A DNA stretch of 33,798 nucleotides from Deltaproteobacteria bacterium (GTDB taxonomy: Bacteria; Myxococcota_A; Polyangia; Haliangiales; Haliangiaceae), in contig JACCTC010000377.1 of NCBI GenBank assembly GCA_013812655.1, positions 1 to 33,798 on the forward strand, given 5' to 3'. Of the stretch, positions 26,254 to 33,798 are shown piece by piece (the first letter of the stretch is position 1; every line of letters begins with the position of its first letter). Both the position numbers and the translations under genes were made by a program. The notes beneath the pieces are model-generated. The model was not told where the DNA came from, made no database searches, and saw nothing but the letters and a program-made list of their open reading frames with translations.

Positions 26254-26283
26254 ATTCTAGTGCCCAAACTGAGGCGTGCGCAA
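26254..26283 (-). promoter_or_regulatory. Probable sigma-70-type promoter of the FHA gene
   Basis: On the minus strand TTGCGC (26278-26283) is followed by an 18-base spacer and TAGAAT (26254-26259), a five-of-six match to the -10 consensus. Transcription would start near 26247, giving a leader of ~50 bases, unlike the leaderless starts elsewhere in the window; the gene accordingly has a GAGGG ribosome-binding candidate. Confidence 0.5.
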
Positions 26284-26294
26284 GCAAACGCCTG

Positions 26295-27122
26295 TTAATC
26301 GGTCGCGGCGACCTCTTCGATCACGTCGTTTCGCGGCGGCCGCAGCGCATTCACCACCCGGCGGTAGACCTCCTCGGAGACGACGAGGCTCGAATGCCCG
26401 AGGGGTACGGTCATCGCGTTGGCACCGGTGAGCCGCGTCGTCGCCAGCGGCACGACCCAGTCACGCGCTGCGGCGATCGTGTGAATCTCGACGTTCGGCG
26501 CCATCGGCCCCTGGGCGAGCTCGTCGAGAAACCGGCTCCGGGGCAACAGCTGCCAGCTCGACGTCGACCACAGCCCCAGCGTCAGGACGCCGGCGAGCGC
26601 GTACCAGGTCCCACGGACCGGGGTGCCCATCATGATGAGCTTGCGCACCCGGGCGTGGCCGCCGAGCTTCTTGACGTAGTAGAGGCCGATCAGGCCTCCC
26701 ATCGAGTGGCCAATGATATCGATGCGCTGCGACGGGGTCTGCGAGAGGATCCGCTCGATCTTGCGGTGGATCAGGAACGCGGAGCGCCGGATATCGCGGA
26801 CGTTGAGCGTGCCGAGGTTGAACGAGACGACGACGAAGCCATCCTCGACGAGCCGCCGCTCGAGCATGTACATCGAGCCACGGGTCCCGAGGAAGCCGTG
26901 GATGATCAGCACCGGCGGTGCATCGGGCGTGACCTGATCGAACGCGGCGCCGCGCCGGATCCGGTTGCCGCGCACGAGGTGGCGGAGATACGACAGCCCG
27001 TCGGCGCCGCCCGCGACGTCCTGACCGATCGTGCTGCGGCGGCCGAGCCAGCGCTTGGGAGCGTCGAGCGCCCAGCGCATCACCCATGACACCTTCCGCT
27101 TTCGTTCGGTCACCTCAGTCAC
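26295..27122 (-). CDS. Alpha/beta hydrolase, lipase-like
   Basis: 275 residues. The fold is clear: oxyanion segment PPVLIIHGFLGTRG at 69-82, nucleophile Ser140 in GHSMGG, probable acid Asp221 (AARDWVVP) and His243 (PLGHSSLV). It resembles bacterial triacylglycerol lipases/esterases that lack a signal peptide; the basic, helix-forming N-terminus (TERKRKVSWVMRWALDAPKRWLGRR) could bind membranes. The hydrophobic stretch YALAGVLTLGLWSTSSWQL (~174-192) may be a lid. The GTG start at 27120-27122 overlaps the end of the WGR-like gene by 8 bases, so the pair is coupled. The ester substrate is unknown. Confidence 0.87.
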   Translation of the reverse strand: MTEVTERKRKVSWVMRWALDAPKRWLGRRSTIGQDVAGGADGLSYLRHLVRGNRIRRGAAFDQVTPDAPPVLIIHGFLGTRGSMYMLERRLVEDGFVVVSFNLGTLNVRDIRRSAFLIHRKIERILSQTPSQRIDIIGHSMGGLIGLYYVKKLGGHARVRKLIMMGTPVRGTWYALAGVLTLGLWSTSSWQLLPRSRFLDELAQGPMAPNVEIHTIAAARDWVVPLATTRLTGANAMTVPLGHSSLVVSEEVYRRVVNALRPPRNDVIEEVAATD

Positions 27123-27855
27123 GATAGTCCGAGAAGCCCTCTGCGACGAATCGGCTGCACTCCTTCGCGTACGAGTGGCTCGCCGACGCGGAGGTAGGGT
27201 ATTCGACCACCCGCCACTGTCCGCGGGTTCCGACCGTGCCGAACCGGCTGATCACGAAGGTGCCGATCCGATAGACCAGCGCGAACGCCTCGGGATCGCC
27301 ACGCCGGCGAAGCGAGCGCGAGTCCCCTGGCGGAACCCGCCCTGGCGGTGCGGCAGGATCGTCGGGGTTACCGCTCGGGACCTCGCGTGGCCCCGGCATC
27401 AGGGCTTGCTCCTCGACCATCGTGCTCATCGGCGGGGCGACCGTCGTCGGAACCTCGGGCGGCGCGCCGACCTCCGCCTGCGGCTTCATGCCCGCGGTGT
27501 CGGCGCGCGATCGCGACGGCTCCTCGCCAGCGTGCTCGGCCTGCACGGCCGGGATCGGCGCTGGCGGCTCGTTGCTGAACGCCGACTTCGCGCCACTGCC
27601 GGCAAGCGGGGCACCGGTTTCGGGCGCCTCGGCCGCTGGCGCGCTCGCATCCGCGGGCTTCGCGGCATCGTCTGGCCTGGCATCGTCTGGCTTGGCGTCG
27701 GCGGGCTTGGTGTCGACCTTTGGCGGGTCATCGGCTTCGTCACCATCGCCACCACCACCCGCAGCGTCGCCACCTGGGCGCTGCTTGCGTGCGTACGCAA
27801 CGGTCGCGATCAGCGAGAGTCGCGAGGTCTCGGGAGTCTTCTTGGGTCGTCCCAT
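27115..27855 (-). CDS. Protein with disordered linker and C-terminal WGR-like domain
   Basis: 246 residues. A short basic N-terminus (MGRPKKTPETSRLSLIATVAYARKQ) is followed by ~150 residues rich in Pro, Ala, Asp and Lys, including KPADA-type repeats, surely disordered. The last ~65 residues form a conserved-looking domain: YRIGTFVISRFGTVGTRGQW, then SHSYAKECSRFVAEGFSDY. This matches the WGR domain pattern, in which a strand pair with W/F-G-R-x-G-T-x-G-Q is followed by a helix and a K...GY end; the Trp is Phe here. WGR domains occur with PARP and bacterial MolR-type proteins and bind nucleic acid in the former. The ATG at 27853-27855 is the likely start. It is coupled to the hydrolase gene and divergent from the pseudokinase at 28010. 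Confidence 0.68.
   Translation of the reverse strand: MGRPKKTPETSRLSLIATVAYARKQRPGGDAAGGGGDGDEADDPPKVDTKPADAKPDDARPDDAAKPADASAPAAEAPETGAPLAGSGAKSAFSNEPPAPIPAVQAEHAGEEPSRSRADTAGMKPQAEVGAPPEVPTTVAPPMSTMVEEQALMPGPREVPSGNPDDPAAPPGRVPPGDSRSLRRRGDPEAFALVYRIGTFVISRFGTVGTRGQWRVVEYPTSASASHSYAKECSRFVAEGFSDYRD
27664..27708. repeat. Three 15-base tandem repeats inside the WGR-like gene
   Basis: Units GGCATCGTCTGGCCT, GGCATCGTCTGGCTT and GGCGTCGGCGGGCTT run head to tail. On the minus strand they encode the KPADA/KPDDA/RPDDA pentapeptides of the linker. The unit keeps the frame, so length variation would alter only the linker. Confidence 0.7.
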
Positions 27856-27995
27856 GCCATCGGTGGTGCCACGCACTCGCGCGTGCGGGCAAGTTCACGC
27901 GGCGTCGACTTCGTTTCAGGACCACCTTCGCAACTTCGTGTCGATCGCCTGTCGATCGTCCCCGGCAACGCGTCGCGTCACCGGCTCGCCTCGTA

Positions 27996-28001
27996 TACAT
28001 T
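27996..28001 (+). promoter_or_regulatory. Probable -10 element (TACATT, within TATACATT) for the membrane pseudokinase
   Basis: TATACATT at 27994-28001 offers TATACA (10 bases before the GTG) or TACATT (8 bases before it). It is the most AT-rich spot in the 154-base divergent gap 27856-28009. No good -35 box or Shine-Dalgarno sequence is visible. Confidence 0.45.
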
Positions 28002-28009
28002 CAAGCTCC

Positions 28010-30568
28010 GTGAGTACGGAGCGCGTGGGCCGCTACCAGCTCCTGGAGCCGATCGGTATCGGCCCCAGTGGTTCGGTATCGCGCGCCAAGGTGTTCGGGG
28101 TCGCCGGCTTCGAGCGCCAGTTCGCGGTCAAGCGATTCCACGCCGAGGTCACCACGAACAGCACGGCGGCGCAGGCGCTGTCGGCGGCCGCGCGTGCATA
28201 CGGCAGCCTCGAGCATCCACGGATCGCGCGCATGTCGGAGTTCGGCGTCGCGCAGGGGACGACGTTCACGGCGGTCGAGTTCGTCGCCGGGCTCGATGCG
28301 CTTCGCCTGATCGCCGAGGCCCGGCTCGCGGGCGGCACGCTCGCATTGGGCGGTGCACTCGCCCTCGTCTCGCAGGCGGCGCGCGCGATCGGCTACGCGC
28401 ACGGGCGCGGCCTCTCGCACCTCGGGCTGTCACCGACGAACGTGATCGTGACGAGCGAAGGCGACATCAAGATCACCGACTTCGGGATCCTGTCTGCCAC
28501 GCTGCCGCCACAGCCGATCAACAGCTCCCGCCTCGCGCATCGCCTGCAGTACCTGGCACCCGAGCAGCTCTCCGGCGAGGCGGCGTCGGCGGCGACCGAC
28601 GTGTTCGCGCTCGGCGTGCTCGCCTTCGAGCTCGTCACCGGGCAGCGAACGTTCGGTGGCGACACGCCCGCCCAGATCGCGCAGGCCGTGATGGCAGGCC
28701 CGCCGGCGGAACCGCCGTTGCCGCGGCCGATCGTGCGCGTGCTGCAGCGCTGCCTCGCACGCTCGCCCTTCGAGCGGTTTCCCGACGCCCGCGCGCTCGC
28801 CGATGCCCTCGACGCCGCGCTGCGGGTCGCGCCGGTCCCCGGCACGCGCAAGGACATCGGCGCGCAGGTCACGCAGACGCTCGAGCGCATGGCCGCGCTC
28901 AACGACGGCGAGCTCAGCGGCATGCTCGCCCTCGACATCGGCACCGGTCCAGTGCCCAAGCAGCCGGCGCGGCCGCAGCCATCTAGCGCGGCGCTCGGCC
29001 GTGAGACCCGCGAGTCGCGCGAGTCCCACGATAGCCTCGACCTCTCGTCGCTCGATCTGACCGAGCCGGGCTTCGGGCGCGCGATGCCAGCGGTGCGTGG
29101 CTCGGCGCCTCTCGCTGGACCTCCACGCGATCTGCCGCCGGCGAGCACGGTGCGAGAGCTGCGTCCGTTCTCGACGGCGCCCGGGCTTCCACCGCCTCCG
29201 ATCCCGGTGCCGCCAGGGGTCGCCAGCCCACCGGACATCGCGTTCCCGGAGGGTCCGGCCTCGACCGAAACGCTGATCGGGATCCAGCACGTGAAGCCGG
29301 CGCCACCGCCCGCCGCGATCGGCCGGATCGCGACCGCGAAGGTTCCGCGCATGATCCCGAGCGTCCCGAACGTGCCGTTGCCACGCGCGACGACCGACAG
29401 CGAGACGTTCCTCGGCGGCGAGATCCCCGGCCTGACAACGATGCCCTCGCGCGCGGCGCCCAGCGACGCCGAGCTGCCCGCGGTGAAAGGGCGCCGCACG
29501 CCGTATCCCGAAGGCTCGAAGACGAACGAGATGGCACCCATCGTCGTCGAGCAGCTCAAGGCCGACGCCACGAAGCCCACCGCCGAGCTCCAGGCGATGA
29601 AGACCGATGGCGGACTTGCCGACCTCGACGACAGCTCGCAGCCGCTCGTGCCGGTGTCGCTCGCCGCGCGGGCGTTCTCGGCATCCGCGAGCTCGAAGAA
29701 GACGCCGGTGCCGACGACGCTGGCCGGCGTACTGCCACCATCGCGCTCCGGGCCGATCACGGCCGCGCCGCCACCGACTGGCTCGATTCCGATCGCGAGC
29801 ACACCGCCGCCGCTGCCGCCGCCGATCCACGTGGTCCCGCGAAGGCACAAGCCGCAGAACCGCAGCCGCGTGCCGTGGATCCTCGCGGGCTTGCTCGGCC
29901 TCGGCGTGCTCGGGCTCGGCGGCTGGTTCGCCTATCGCGAATTCGTCGTCACGCCGACGACCATCGCCGGGTCGGGCTCGGAACGCGTCGTCATCGCGAC
30001 GCCTGATGCTGCGATCGCGACCGCACCGACCGATGCTGCAGTCGCCACCGGGCCTGTCGCAGACGCTGCCGCGAAGCCGGCAGCTGCCGATGCCGCGGTT
30101 GCGAGCGCGCCACCCGATGCCAGCGCGCCGGTCGCGCCGCCGAGTGACTCGCTGACGATCACCTCGACGCCGAAGGGCGCCCGGGTCTTCCTCGACGGCT
30201 CGGATGCCGGCGTCACGCCGCTCAAGCTGCCGGGTACGCCGGATCGTCACACGATCGCGCTCTTGCTACCGAACCACGAGCTCTACGTCGCGCAGGTCGA
30301 CGGCCAGGGCACGTTCTCGATCCCGCTGAAGGAGGTGACGCCCACCGGCGGCCCCGCGGGCATCAAGGTCATCAAGTGCAAGGACAAGGACCGCTACTAC
30401 GTGTTCGTCGACGGCAAGCCGACGGGCATGACGTGTCCGACCGAGCGCATCGAGACCGATCTCGGTCCGCACGTCGTCGAGATCTATGACGTCGTGTCCG
30501 AGACTCGCAAGAAGTTCGAGATCGAGGTCAAGGACACCCGGCTGTCGTACCGCGTGAAGATCGAATAG
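28010..30568 (+). CDS. Membrane-anchored kinase-like protein lacking the catalytic Asp, with PEGA repeats
   Basis: 852 residues. The kinase-like domain spans ~8-275: loop GIGPSGSVSRAK, Lys41 (AVKRF), DFG at 157-159, APE at 183-185. The catalytic loop reads HLGLSPTN from His137, with Gly139 where the catalytic Asp belongs, so phosphotransfer is doubtful. A long Pro-rich linker (~290-610) follows, then a transmembrane helix at ~621-645, an Ala/Asp-rich stretch, and PEGA-type beta repeats beginning near 714 (STPKGARVFLDGSDAGVTPL) and 784 (YVFVDGKPTGM). PEGA domains usually lie outside the membrane and bind surface structures. The GTG at 28010 is chosen because the kinase fold starts at once; upstream in-frame codons lie antisense to the WGR-like gene. 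It is convergent to the sigma-54 activator gene. Confidence 0.92.
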   Translation: MSTERVGRYQLLEPIGIGPSGSVSRAKVFGVAGFERQFAVKRFHAEVTTNSTAAQALSAAARAYGSLEHPRIARMSEFGVAQGTTFTAVEFVAGLDALRLIAEARLAGGTLALGGALALVSQAARAIGYAHGRGLSHLGLSPTNVIVTSEGDIKITDFGILSATLPPQPINSSRLAHRLQYLAPEQLSGEAASAATDVFALGVLAFELVTGQRTFGGDTPAQIAQAVMAGPPAEPPLPRPIVRVLQRCLARSPFERFPDARALADALDAALRVAPVPGTRKDIGAQVTQTLERMAALNDGELSGMLALDIGTGPVPKQPARPQPSSAALGRETRESRESHDSLDLSSLDLTEPGFGRAMPAVRGSAPLAGPPRDLPPASTVRELRPFSTAPGLPPPPIPVPPGVASPPDIAFPEGPASTETLIGIQHVKPAPPPAAIGRIATAKVPRMIPSVPNVPLPRATTDSETFLGGEIPGLTTMPSRAAPSDAELPAVKGRRTPYPEGSKTNEMAPIVVEQLKADATKPTAELQAMKTDGGLADLDDSSQPLVPVSLAARAFSASASSKKTPVPTTLAGVLPPSRSGPITAAPPPTGSIPIASTPPPLPPPIHVVPRRHKPQNRSRVPWILAGLLGLGVLGLGGWFAYREFVVTPTTIAGSGSERVVIATPDAAIATAPTDAAVATGPVADAAAKPAAADAAVASAPPDASAPVAPPSDSLTITSTPKGARVFLDGSDAGVTPLKLPGTPDRHTIALLLPNHELYVAQVDGQGTFSIPLKEVTPTGGPAGIKVIKCKDKDRYYVFVDGKPTGMTCPTERIETDLGPHVVEIYDVVSETRKKFEIEVKDTRLSYRVKIE

Positions 30569-30589
30569 CGCGCGACGCTCGGCGACTGA

Positions 30590-31966
<1,377 letters not shown>

Positions 31967-31983
31967 CTCGAACCGGCCCGGCC

Positions 31984-32012
31984 ATCGTAGCCGCCGCTTT
32001 GCGCGGTGTAAA
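31984..32012 (-). promoter_or_regulatory. Promoter of the sigma-54 activator gene (TTTACA-N17-TACGAT)
   Basis: On the minus strand TTTACA (32007-32012) matches five of six -35 bases, with an exact 17-base spacer and TACGAT (31984-31989) as -10. Transcription would start ~11 bases before the ATG at 31966. It is the best two-box promoter in the window and anchors the reading of TACGAT as a -10 element elsewhere. Confidence 0.6.
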
Positions 32013-32021
32013 TACGCCTGG

Positions 32022-33548
32022 CTACTTGCCTTGCTGCACGGCGACGTCAGGTCCTGACATCGCGACGATCATGGCGGCGACCCCGGCGAGGAGCAGGATC
32101 GCCAGGATCACCATCCAGGGCCGCAGCTTGCTCTTGCGGCGTGCCGCGGAGGTTGCCCGGCGCGGCTTCTGCTTCGATGCCCGAGCTGGGGTTGGAATCG
32201 GCCCAGGCGGCGTGCTCGGGAAGCGCTGCGGCAAGCTCGCGATCAGCTCGTCGGGGTTCGGGGTCGCGGAGCGACCACTCGACGGCTGGAACGGTCCCGA
32301 ATCGATCAGCCGCGGGCCCGAGTCGAGACGCGGTCCGGCATCGAGATCGACGAGCGGCTTGGCGCCGTCGCTGCCTTCGAGATCGATCATGTTGATGAGC
32401 GAGGTCAGCTCGACGCCGTTGAACTTGCCGATCTCGGTCTTGGGCCGCAGCTGGTTCGCCTTCGCGGCGATCGAGTGGATCGAGACCGGGCCGATCGGCG
32501 GCGACGCGTAGTCGATATCCTCGTCATCGAGCTCTTCCTCGTCACCGGCGGCGTCGTAGACCTCGGTGCCGGCGCGCGGCACGTATCCGAAGTCCTCGTC
32601 GTCCTCGTCGGCGCGCCACTGATCGATCGGACCGCAGGTCTCGAGCAGCTCCTGCGCGAGCTCGGGTGCGGACATCAGGAGGCCATGGCGATGCGCGCAG
32701 CGATTCAGCGCCTCCTGGAACTCGCCGGCGGTCTGGTAGCGCTTGTCGGGATCGATCGCGAGCGACTTGGTGACGATCGCGTCCAAATCGGTCGTCAGCC
32801 CCTGCACCTTGCGCGACACCAGCGGCACCGGCTGCGAGTAGATCTCGTCGGCGGACGTCGTGATGCCCGCGTGCACGAACAGTCGCTCGCCGGTCAGGAT
32901 CTCGTAGAGGCACACCGCGAGCGAATACAGATCCGAGCGGTGATCGAGCGGCTCGCTCTTCGCCTGCTCGGGCGACATGTACCCGATCTTTCCCTTCACC
33001 TTGTAGAAGAGCGAGTTGTGCGTCGCGGCCTTCGCGATCCCGAAGTCGGTCAGCTTGACCTCGCCGGCATAGGACACGAGCACGTTCGACGGCGAGACGT
33101 CGCGATGGATCAGCTTGAGCGGCTTGCCGTCGAAGTCGCGCTTGACGTGCGCGTAGGCGAGCGCGGACAGCACCTCGCGGCTGATCCGGATCGCCGCGGC
33201 CGGCGAGAACCGCTTGCCGCGCCGCTTCGCACGGCGGAGCAACGTGCGGAGATCGCCGCCCGGCAGGTACTCCATGACGATGAAGTACTCACCGCCCGCG
33301 GTGACCAGATCGATCGTGTGGACGATGTTCGCGTGATCGAGCGTCGCGGACAGCTTCGCCTCGCGCAAGAAGAGGTCGATGAACTCCTCCTGCTGCGTGA
33401 ACTCCGGCAGCAGCTGCTTGAGCACGACCTCCATCTCGAAGCCGCCCGCGCCGAGCTTCTTGCCGACGTAGATCGCGCCCATCCCGCCCTCGGACAGGTG
33501 CTCGAGGACGACATATCGATCGATGGGTGCGCCCCCGACATCGACCAT
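32022..33548 (-). CDS. Membrane-anchored Ser/Thr protein kinase (PknB-type)
   Basis: 508 residues with a complete kinase domain at ~12-285: glycine loop SEGGMGAIYVG at 19-29, Lys44 (VVLKQLL), HRDVSPSN at 148-155 (Asp150), DFG at 168-170, SPE at 192-194 in place of APE, and SDLYSLAVCLYEILTG. After it come an acidic segment (DEDDEDFG..., EEELDDEDIDY), a Pro/Ser/Asp-rich linker, a basic stretch and one transmembrane helix near 478-499 (WMVILAILLLAGVAAMIVA), leaving only ~9 residues outside. It is thus tail-anchored with the kinase in the cytoplasm and no sensor domain outside. The ATG at 33546-33548 begins right before the domain. The gene is divergent, with a 25-base gap, from the FliJ/YscO-like gene and is followed by the FHA sigma-54 activator. 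Confidence 0.95.
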   Translation of the reverse strand: MVDVGGAPIDRYVVLEHLSEGGMGAIYVGKKLGAGGFEMEVVLKQLLPEFTQQEEFIDLFLREAKLSATLDHANIVHTIDLVTAGGEYFIVMEYLPGGDLRTLLRRAKRRGKRFSPAAAIRISREVLSALAYAHVKRDFDGKPLKLIHRDVSPSNVLVSYAGEVKLTDFGIAKAATHNSLFYKVKGKIGYMSPEQAKSEPLDHRSDLYSLAVCLYEILTGERLFVHAGITTSADEIYSQPVPLVSRKVQGLTTDLDAIVTKSLAIDPDKRYQTAGEFQEALNRCAHRHGLLMSAPELAQELLETCGPIDQWRADEDDEDFGYVPRAGTEVYDAAGDEEELDDEDIDYASPPIGPVSIHSIAAKANQLRPKTEIGKFNGVELTSLINMIDLEGSDGAKPLVDLDAGPRLDSGPRLIDSGPFQPSSGRSATPNPDELIASLPQRFPSTPPGPIPTPARASKQKPRRATSAARRKSKLRPWMVILAILLLAGVAAMIVAMSGPDVAVQQGK

Positions 33549-33556
33549 GAACGCGC

Positions 33557-33566
33557 AGTGTAACAT
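33557..33566. promoter_or_regulatory. Overlapping divergent -10 elements
   Basis: The 10-base sequence AGTGTAACAT reads as TACACT on the minus strand (33557-33562, 8 bases before the kinase ATG at 33548) and as TAACAT on the plus strand (33561-33566, 7 bases before the GTG at 33574). The two boxes share the TA at 33561-33562. If both are used, polymerase can occupy only one at a time. Confidence 0.48.
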
Positions 33567-33573
33567 CCCCGAC

Positions 33574-33798
33574 GTGGACCGGTATCGGCTGCGCCCGCTG
33601 CGTGAGGTCCGCGACCGCGACGAGCGTGCGAAGCGCAGCGATCTCGCAGCCGCGGTCGGTGATGCACGCGTCACGGCGGCGGACGTCGCGGCGGCCCACG
33701 GCCAGGTCGCCGCGGCACGCAGCGCGCTGGCAGCGGCAATCACGACCCGCAACACCCTGGTCGCCGGCCCCGCGGCCAGGCTTGCCCTCGCGGAGCGC
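33574..33798 (+). CDS. FliJ/YscO-like coiled-coil protein, N-terminal part
   Basis: 75 codons are visible before the window ends. The N-terminus MDRYRLRPLREVRDRDERAKRSDLA resembles FliJ, the flagellar export coiled-coil protein (typical start FRLQPLLELREREE), or its type III secretion counterpart YscO. The remainder is an Ala-rich charged helix suited to coiled coil. In secretion systems FliJ/YscO links the ATPase to the export gate. Myxobacteria lack flagella but some carry type III-type clusters with Ser/Thr kinases and FHA proteins, which would suit the genes to the left. The GTG start has TAACAT 7 bases upstream. The evidence is short, so the family is tentative. Confidence 0.5.
   Translation, partial: MDRYRLRPLREVRDRDERAKRSDLAAAVGDARVTAADVAAAHGQVAAARSALAAAITTRNTLVAGPAARLALAER

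Noticed and set aside
27664-27708. CRISPR-like repeat
   Set aside because: Units are 15 bases, contiguous without spacers, and in frame inside a coding linker.
27856-27885. Sigma-54 promoter before the WGR-like gene (TGGCAC on the minus strand)
   Set aside because: The GC element is one base off the required position, and the start codon follows directly, leaving no room for a transcription start.
27422-28009. N-terminal extension of the pseudokinase frame
   Set aside because: It runs antisense through the WGR-like gene; the kinase fold begins right at the GTG 28010, which has a TATACATT box upstream.
28393-30250. Two long minus-strand frames (485 and 606 codons)
   Set aside because: Both are antisense to the membrane pseudokinase, whose kinase and PEGA motifs prove the plus strand.

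Overview
The window is a chromosome segment of very high GC content with almost no non-coding space; no stretch over 300 bases lacks a gene. It looks like a myxobacterium or close relative (Myxococcota; a Polyangia or Haliangiales/Kofleriaceae-type genome is my inference). The reasons are: two surface proteins with MYXO-CTERM-like tails (Cys motif, one membrane helix, Arg cluster), a Myxo-type cysteine-rich repeat, a DUF2330 protein, several Hanks-type kinases beside FHA-domain proteins, and a sigma-54 activator with an FHA domain instead of a receiver. I see no tRNA, rRNA, CRISPR array, insertion sequence or phage gene.

Left part (1-8203). A minus-strand operon runs lipoprotein > internally duplicated membrane protein > hisD > hisC, with overlapping or near-touching genes; hisC is cut by the window edge and appears frameshifted. 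Divergent from it is metK, ended by a clear hairpin, then a secreted HEFGH zinc metalloprotease with a MYXO-CTERM tail and a small five-helix membrane protein.

Middle (8200-18000). A minus-strand pair encodes a DUF2330 surface protein and, coupled by ATGA, a pentaheme cytochrome-TPR lipoprotein. Next come a small lipoprotein and a roadblock-like protein, a DPP-IV-type peptidase lipoprotein coupled to a TruC-type pseudouridine synthase, a helical protein of unknown function, and a thiolase.

Right part (18000-33798) is rich in signalling. It holds a large Ser/Thr kinase with zinc ribbon, NTPase and repeat regions, followed by a stand-alone receiver; a minus-strand group of FHA/DUF4388 protein, Nudix hydrolase, GH35-like glycosidase and a pseudokinase; an alpha/beta hydrolase with a WGR-like protein; a membrane pseudokinase with PEGA repeats; an FHA sigma-54 activator; an active membrane Ser/Thr kinase; and, at the edge, the start of a FliJ/YscO-like coiled-coil gene that may open a type III secretion-type locus.

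The most notable signal that gene content does not explain is in the promoters. At about ten of nineteen transcription-unit starts a TANNNT hexamer ends 5-8 bases before the start codon, usually with no Shine-Dalgarno sequence. This suggests widespread leaderless transcription. At 33549-33573 two divergent genes appear to have overlapping -10 boxes that share one TA step.
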